From assembly GCA_022495005.1 (NCBI GenBank), contig JAGYXB010001354.1, positions 62,001 through 126,000 on the forward strand: a stretch of DNA of 64,000 nucleotides. The letters run 5' to 3'. Below are positions 57,900 through 64,000 of this stretch, piece by piece. The notes under the pieces are model-generated. The model saw only the letters and a list, made by a program, of their open reading frames with translations. It did no database searches and was not told the DNA's origin. Position 1 is the first letter of the stretch, and each line of letters begins with the position of its first letter. The position numbers were made by a program, and so were the translations under genes. This stretch comes from Rhyacophila brunnea (Eukaryota; Arthropoda; Insecta; Trichoptera; Rhyacophilidae).

Positions 57900-60420
57900 T
57901 CTCAAATTCAACGTTTGTTGGATGTTTTATCAACGTTGGATCAATAGTTATAGAATAATTCGTCAGCTGAATGGAGAGCTATAACATATTTTGAAATTTT
58001 TCAAGAGAGAGTTTTTTGAAACAACTTACTGAAATTATTTATTATCTTTATGGATAAATGTACGCATCATATGTTAGTAGAATTATTGATGATAACATCG
58101 GTGCATACACTTGTCTATATAAATAATAAATAACTGAAGTAGGCTGTTTCAAAAAAATCTTCTGCAAAATATTTCAAATGTGAGTTAGAATAGTTCTGCA
58201 TTCAGCTGACGAATTGAAAATATTTTCCATGATTTTTTTCTTTTTCGAAATATATTAATTCATCTCGACAATTCTATATTATATAATATATAGTTGAGGG
58301 ATTTTGTTTTATTATTATTTAACTTTTGTTGGTTCCAGTCAATATATTTGGGTTAAGGCATTAATCTTGTACACTAAATTTAATATTAAACAATATATTA
58401 ATAGATAAGTAATGAAAAAATAACATTAAATTTATGGAAGTGAGATGGTGTAAGAAACAGGCAGGGTTGGTTGGTTGATTCTCAAATGAATAATTCAGAA
58501 TTTGGTGCGTGAATGAAATGAACCCTGGTTTTATTATCTCCTTCCAAATAAATATTAATTTAATTATTACAGATAAGTTTACAGATTATAATTAAGCTGA
58601 GTGAAATCGCGAGAATGCTTTCTGATAGATTACGAGTTCGACCGGGCGAAGCGCAAGATAAACTTACAGTTGTATCTTTGATAACTGAATGACTATGTTG
58701 CTTTCTTCTACTGAGTGTTTTATACTGATTCGATACAATAGAAAATACTGCTATCAACATGTACGACAACATTATTTCGGCGACAACAGGAAGTCGCTCT
58801 TATCGCGTATAGAATATTTCACAGTGTTGTCATTTTTTGAGAAAACATATCCCGCGAAATTAGGTTTTAAGTTTATATCAATTCTATTCTCAGTAAGTTT
58901 ATAAGTACATTAATTTATAAGTCTAATTATTGTTCAATAAATATCAATAGAATTTTTTTTTTCAAATAATTTCACCTCTTAATTATTACTATTATATTAG
59001 GTTAATTAATACAGCGTAATTATTGAATTTGGAAGGAAATGTATCATTGAACCCACATTAACTGATAATATTGCTGCAGGTATTTATTAATTAAATAACT
59101 AGAACACAAATTATGAGTAAAAAAGTAGAAGTGAAAGATATAACATATTCAATATTATATTGATGACCCAATCACATGTTTTATAATTTACAAATGATGT
59201 CTTTATATCGTATTTTTAGTAAAATTGTTGTAGAAACACATACTGTGAAAATAATTTTCTATAAATTAAATTATATCCACCTTACATAAATTTTAAAACA
59301 ATATGTACCTACTTATCGGTTTAAAAATTAGGAAAATAATTAGGAAAAAAATAGGACAATTCATTAACTAACTAATGATCATTTATACTTAATTATTATA
59401 CGTCTAAAAATATTAATAAAATAGATTACGATACACATAACTTTATAATATACAAACATAATTTCCAGTATTTGGGGAAATATTTCTAGTATTACAACAC
59501 TGAATTTTGACATACCTGACATGACAGGAACCCGTAAAATGGGCTTGTTGAAAGTATTGTATAAGCTCGCCTTTTAAATACGACTCTTTTTCTTATTCGC
59601 AATAAATCAAAAGTTTACTGATAATAATTCGAATATCATTTCGTATTGTTTTAGACATCTTTTGAATATAAAAAGCTTCAAATTACGTAAATTGATAGAT
59701 GCGTCCAATACGAAGTGTCAAAAATGTAATGAAAAATTTGGGGGCGTTCCTAATTTGAAACCGGAAATTCGATTAGGTGTACGTAGTTCACAGATTTGCC
59801 ACGTAGCCAAGATGAAGTTGCCGGACAATACTTGAATATTTTTGATAGTCATGCTTATGAAATTTATTGTGCAATGCATGATTCGTTTCGTAAATTATAA
59901 ACAATTGATTTTAATTTGAACAATTATGTAGTTTTAATAATTGCGCAAGATTGATTTTCATACAAACAACTTTTGTGCATATCGCAGTAACCTATATAGC
60001 ATTATTTATTAATTTGGGATATTTGAATTATTATATTATTTTGCTAAATTAGCTTTCTGTTGAAATTTGATTGATCGCTTGTTTTGCAATTTTAACAATA
60101 TTATGTTGCAAGTTACAATGTAGCTATAAATTAATCGTTTCTTGCCAAGTCATGCTGGATGGTAGGGTATTCACCCTACAAATTCATTTTCGATTTTCAA
60201 AAGCGGATGCTTTCTTAATACCGAAAACATTATTAAACACGTATTTTGGATTTTTGAAACCGGTATTGCGGTATCGATAAATATTTGAATACCGGTATTG
60301 CAATCCCTAACAAAGGTGTCTCGAGAATAATTTAATTAGTGATTATCAATGCACAGCTATTTATAATTAAACATACATAATATGAAAACATCGCATGCAT
60401 ATACACACTAGAAAAACTTT
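57900..60420. other. AT-rich intergenic DNA, nothing recognised
   Basis: About 2.5 kb with no credible frame and no bounded element. A short motif family, ATACCGGTATT, occurs at both 57150-57200 and 60260-60300 in opposite sense, so 57150-60310 could be a degraded ~3.1-kb TIR element. Otherwise featureless. Confidence 0.45.
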
Positions 60421-60429
60421 TTGTAGAAA

Positions 60430-60650
60430 AAATACGACACCCAACGGGACTTGAACCTGTATCCGCTAGATTCGCGCCAGTGTGCTTTCCAATAATTAAA
60501 CTACGGGCATCCTACTTAATACCGATGATTTTAACTAGTAGTTGTTACATGAAATGCTTATCGAGTTGCGTTATAATGTTGGCTATCGGTTTTAGTATAG
60601 TAAGGTAGCTAGGTAACTACAGATTTAAGTCCCGTTAGGTGTCGTATTTT
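60430..60650. repeat. Inverted pair of tRNA-like modules
   Basis: The left arm (minus sense) has A-box-like TAGTTTAATTATTGGAAAGC and B-box GGTTCAAGTCCCGTTGGGTG. The right arm (plus) ends TTTAAGTCCCGTTAGGTGTC. The spacer contains GAAATGCTTATCGA and GCTATCGGTTTTAGTA, which recur in reverse at 47555-47615 and 54395-54440. Confidence 0.65.
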
Positions 60651-60831
60651 TTTATATGTCCGTATATCTATTCGTCTCAGGCAGCGGCGAATTTATTTGA
60701 CGCAGATGACGCAATCGATTCGAGAAGAAGACTTAAAAAGGGCCTCACAACTGTGAAAACCAGCCATAGAATAATTAAATTAAACCAATTTCAAAATATG
60801 TGTTTTCAATTCTCATAAATTAGGTATGTAG

Positions 60832-61707
60832 CAGTGGCAGTGGCCCCAGTGGGGAGTGGAGGTAGGCTGTTAAGATTCGACATAAATAGTGCACACTAAA
60901 CTTTGTCAGTCATTCTTATTGGTTTTTATTGAACTAATAATACATTTTGCAGATGGGGCTGGTTAGTTTTTAAATTTCAATTAAACCCTGCCTAAACCAA
61001 ACAATAATAGTTAAGGTATGCTTTGGACGATCTGACAAAAATAGTGCACACGTTTTCAGTCACACTTATTTGTTTTCGTTGTATTAAGAATACACAATAT
61101 TACAAATGGTGTTTGTTAGGTTTTTAAAATTCATTAAACCCTGCCTAACCAAAACATGGACACATTTGAGAGTCCACGATGGCCGCACAACTTAAGCGTC
61201 GGCCTATAGCGTCGTGGGTCCCAGGTTCGAATCCTGAGTCTGGCAAGTAGGTACACAATATTGTTTTCAATTTGTGTATGAGTATCGACCTAATAGGTTG
61301 AGCAGATGGCTAACATCCATTTCTCGTAAAAACAAAATATGTTAATACAAACCTCCACTCTGTGAAGGCCCGTATGATCCTCTATTAGGATCGAATACGG
61401 TTAATATAAATATATAAAACCTAACCATAATCGATAAACAATATTCTTCTATCTATAAAATATCTAAAATTATTTACGGTTTAGTTTCACCACATCATTT
61501 TAGATATTTTATAGATAAACGAATGTTTTTTTTACTATTATCTATTATGGCTTGGATTAGGCAGGGTTTAATTGAATTAAAAAAACTAACAAACAATATC
61601 CATATATTATAGTATTAGTTCAATGAAAACAAAACGTTTTACTGATAAAGTGTATTGTGCACTATTTGTGTCGAACCTTAAGAGCCTACCTCCACCCTTC
61701 ACGACTG
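60832..61707. mobile_element. CAGTGGCGAAGGG-family element with nested SINE
   Basis: Left CAGTGGC...GGGGAGTGGAGGTAGG, right TACCTCCACCCTTCACGACTG. Exact duplication GTATGTAG at 60824-60831 and 61708-61715. A family A SINE is inserted at 61172-61402. Confidence 0.9.
61172..61402 (+). repeat. tRNA-derived SINE (family A)
   Basis: CCACGATGGCCGCACAAC head, B box GGTTCGAATCCTGAG, body GACCTAATAGGTTGAGCAG, end ATTAGGATCGAATACGG. Nested inside the 60832-61707 element, so younger than it. Confidence 0.8.
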
Positions 61708-61789
61708 GTATGTAGTTGCTATAAAATATAACCCAAAGCATAATACAATCTTATAACTCAACCATATAAACAGAAGCACAAAAAATTTA

Positions 61790-62455
61790 TCGCATTCATA
61801 CAAATTGTAACAAAGACGAAAGTCATCTTTTTGCGGGCCAAAAAAAGATCGTCATCAATGGCACTCAGCTCGAACAGGTGAAAAGCTACATCTATCTGGG
61901 ACAACAAGTGTCTAAAGATGGATGTATATTTTGATGAAATTGTTCGCAGAGTAAAGCTAGGCTGGAGTGCTTTTGGCCGCCTGAATAATGTCTTCAAAGG
62001 TGACCTTCCACTGTGCCTAAAGTGTTCAACCAGTGTGTGCTTCCCGTGATCACATATGCGTGTGAAACATGGACCCTAAGTAAAAGAGAGATCCAGAAAC
62101 TTAGAATGTCATAACGTGGTATGGAGAGGTGTATGCTGGGCATAACGCGAAAGGACAAAAAGAGGAATGAGTGAACAAGGAAGCAGACAAGGGTTTGCGA
62201 AGTAATAGAGCTAATTAAAAGCCTTAAATGGAGATGGGCTGGACACATAGTTCGAAGAAGAGACAATCGTTGGACAAATCTAGTAATAGTATCCAAGAAG
62301 TACAAAACATCCGCAAGGTAAACCTAGATCGATGAAATGATAAAGTTCTGCCGAAGTACGTGGCAACGCAATTCACAGGACCGAGAGAAGTGGAAGCAGC
62401 TTGAAGAGGCCTTCATCCAGCAGTGGATAGATTCAGGCTGATGGTGATGATGATA
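61790..62455 (+). mobile_element. RTE-like LINE 3' end (degraded)
   Basis: Plus-strand motifs in order: YIYLGQQVSKDG, EIVRRVKLGWSAFGRL, ITYACETWTLSKREIQKLR, RCMLGITRKDK, LKWRWAGHIVRRRDNRW, REKWKQLEEAFIQQWIDSG, then a GATGATGATG tail. Several stops and frameshifts. This is the C-terminal third of an endonuclease-reverse transcriptase of the RTE type common in insects. Confidence 0.82.
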
Positions 62456-62789
62456 CATATTGTATAAGTATTTTATATTCGTGATTTATTTGATCTTCAA
62501 TTTTTGATAATGTATTTTGTGATATAAACAGATGTTTGCTAATCTCAAGATTTTCACGCCCTGTTATCAATTTCATTATGATTATTATATAAAATCGATT
62601 AGATAAAATAAGTTATACAGTCATATATATTTGGAGCAAGTGTCAATACCTACATACAGGTGAGATATTAATTTAATTAAAATTTTAAAAACATTATTTT
62701 GAAGTGATGACATGATCAGGGCCGTATTTACACGTCAAGATAGCCTGGGCTAATTAATTTTGCCTCCTTCCCCCAAAAAAACAAGGTTA

Positions 62790-63540
62790 CATGTAATTGT
62801 ACGTATGCAGTTCATCGTGGGACACTTATTCGTGCGCCGCAGTACGTGAAACATGAGTTCGTGTAACATTTAATCAAATGACGAGTTATTCGTTGAATAT
62901 TTCGCCGTGGAATACATTTCGGTACACCAGTTCAATAGGGGAACAACTCAAAATTTAAAGGTTTTGAGTTAAGAATGCCATTTGATGTAGAAAAGTCTTC
63001 TCTTTATAATTCACCAAAAAAAATAAATAAAAATTTCTTCAATGTGTCATAAAATTGAATTATCCTTTCTAAGATTAATCAGTAATTCCATTATATAATC
63101 AAATTTATTTGTTAATTCGTTATTAAAATGTACAATTTCATTGTGCATTGATGAATTCCACTAAATCAAATACAAAAAAACATACACTTTCATCGAAATC
63201 AAGGCTTTAAAATTAAAATAAGAATTACTGCAAAAAATTCAAACGCCATTATCTCGGAATAAGGTTTTATGAGTTGTTCCCCTATTGAACTGGTGTATCG
63301 ATTTGTACGTATCACAAAATGCGGCGATAGTTTGCAAATAGTACTGTTCCAATTAGATTAACCCTAACCTAACCTAACCTAACCTAATAAAGACATCTCC
63401 ACAAGTTGTACGTACAAATATACCCCACTGTGAAATGTTCAACGAAGAACTCGTCATTTGATTAAATGTTACACGAACTCATGTTTCACGTACTGCGGCG
63501 CACGAATAAGTGTCCTGCGGTGAACTGTTTACGTACAAAT
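62790..63540. repeat. Long inverted repeat element
   Basis: An outer arm of ~120 bp (ACACTTATTCGTGCGCCGCA, AACATGAGTTCGTGTAACAT) is mirrored at 63415-63535. A second inner pair (GTTCAATAGGGGAACAACTC) is mirrored at 63273-63293. The centre is AT-rich, followed by a (CTAAC)n tract at 63358-63387. A related block (TTGTACGTATTACATTTCACC) occurs at 47915, 63685 and 27370. Confidence 0.75.
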
Positions 63541-64000
63541 ATCCGGATACGAGAAAACAATGCATCTAAACGTATCCGTGTGTAATTTCAAAACAATGTT
63601 GTTTATTTTTGTGTTTGCTATTAATTTGTTTGCAAAACTACTTGTCATTTCAGAGTTTATTGTCATTAAAACGGTTACATATAAATTGTACGTATTACAT
63701 TTCACCGTAGGACAGTTCGCCGTGAGCTTTCTTATCGGAAGTATAGTATGCGGTTATCTCTATTGCACTGAGATGAAAAAAAATCTTTGTGTGTACTTAT
63801 GTACGCGCGTTAGAAGTTATACTTCTTTGGCGTAACAAACAAAAACAAAACTTGTTATAGCCTAGATTCTTCGACTAGCTCTTAATTATCTTGTTAAATT
63901 ACAAACTCAAGAAAAGGGCCGCTTATTGGAACGCCGTTGGTTTATTTCTATATACTTCAACTTAAATTACTAAATTATATAATTATTTATCGTTGTTTTT

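Noticed and set aside
61994..62305. 103-codon minus-strand frame, and the similar + frame at 48452-48685
   Set aside because: Both are antisense to degraded RTE reverse-transcriptase coding sequence.
62718..62760. CAGGGCCGTATTTACACG terminus
   Set aside because: Looks like the left end of a DNA transposon, but no partner is present in the window.

Overview
This is a piece of an animal nuclear genome, almost certainly an insect. It is AT-rich, its genes are split by GT-AG introns, it carries pentameric AACCT/TTAGG-type arrays, and it is packed with transposon remnants. TACC/GTAGGTACC microsatellites and RTE-type LINE tails ending in CATCATCATCAGCCTG-like sequence weakly favour a lepidopteran, but the sequence alone does not settle the order.

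Four protein-coding loci can be supported. (1) A two-exon CYTH-domain (CyaB-like) gene, + strand, 15812-20213. (2) A complete four-coding-exon S-formylglutathione hydrolase / esterase D gene, - strand, 31511-27105, with an intact catalytic triad. (3) A glycine/tyrosine-rich pentapeptide-repeat cuticle-like gene, + strand, 39797-40251, with a reading-frame break and no identified first exon. (4) A complete six-exon secreted JHBP/takeout/group-7-allergen-like lipid-binding protein gene, + strand, 49043-55732, whose first intron uses a GC donor. The genes are far apart, unrelated in function and not an operon.

Most of the rest is a graveyard of DNA transposons. I could define eighteen elements by matching terminal sequences and flanking 8-bp target-site duplications (exact or nearly so), which makes them hAT-type or hAT-like. 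They fall into several families: CAGTGGTCGGC, CAGTGGCGCACCC, CAGTGGCGAAGGG, CAATGACATTAAT, CATGGCCCCCACA, CAGCGCTCGAAAT and others. Many are nested; 2426-5120 is a three-level nest that can be unpicked completely. Degraded hAT transposase C-termini survive in four of them.

Non-LTR retrotransposon 3' ends (a Jockey-like family and RTE-like families), one probable solo LTR (23591-24501), tRNA-derived SINEs and long perfect palindromes make up much of what remains. Layout: 0-15 kb nested hAT/MITE region; 15.8-20.2 kb CYTH gene with a repeat-filled intron; 20.4-26 kb nested repeats and an interrupted LINE; 27-31.5 kb esterase D; 31.5-39.6 kb mostly intergenic AT-rich DNA; 39.8-40.3 kb cuticle-like gene; 40.5-48.9 kb repeats and tRNA-like modules; 49-56 kb JHBP-like gene; 56-64 kb repeats and AT-rich intergenic DNA. 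I saw no CRISPR array, no rRNA and no convincing functional tRNA.
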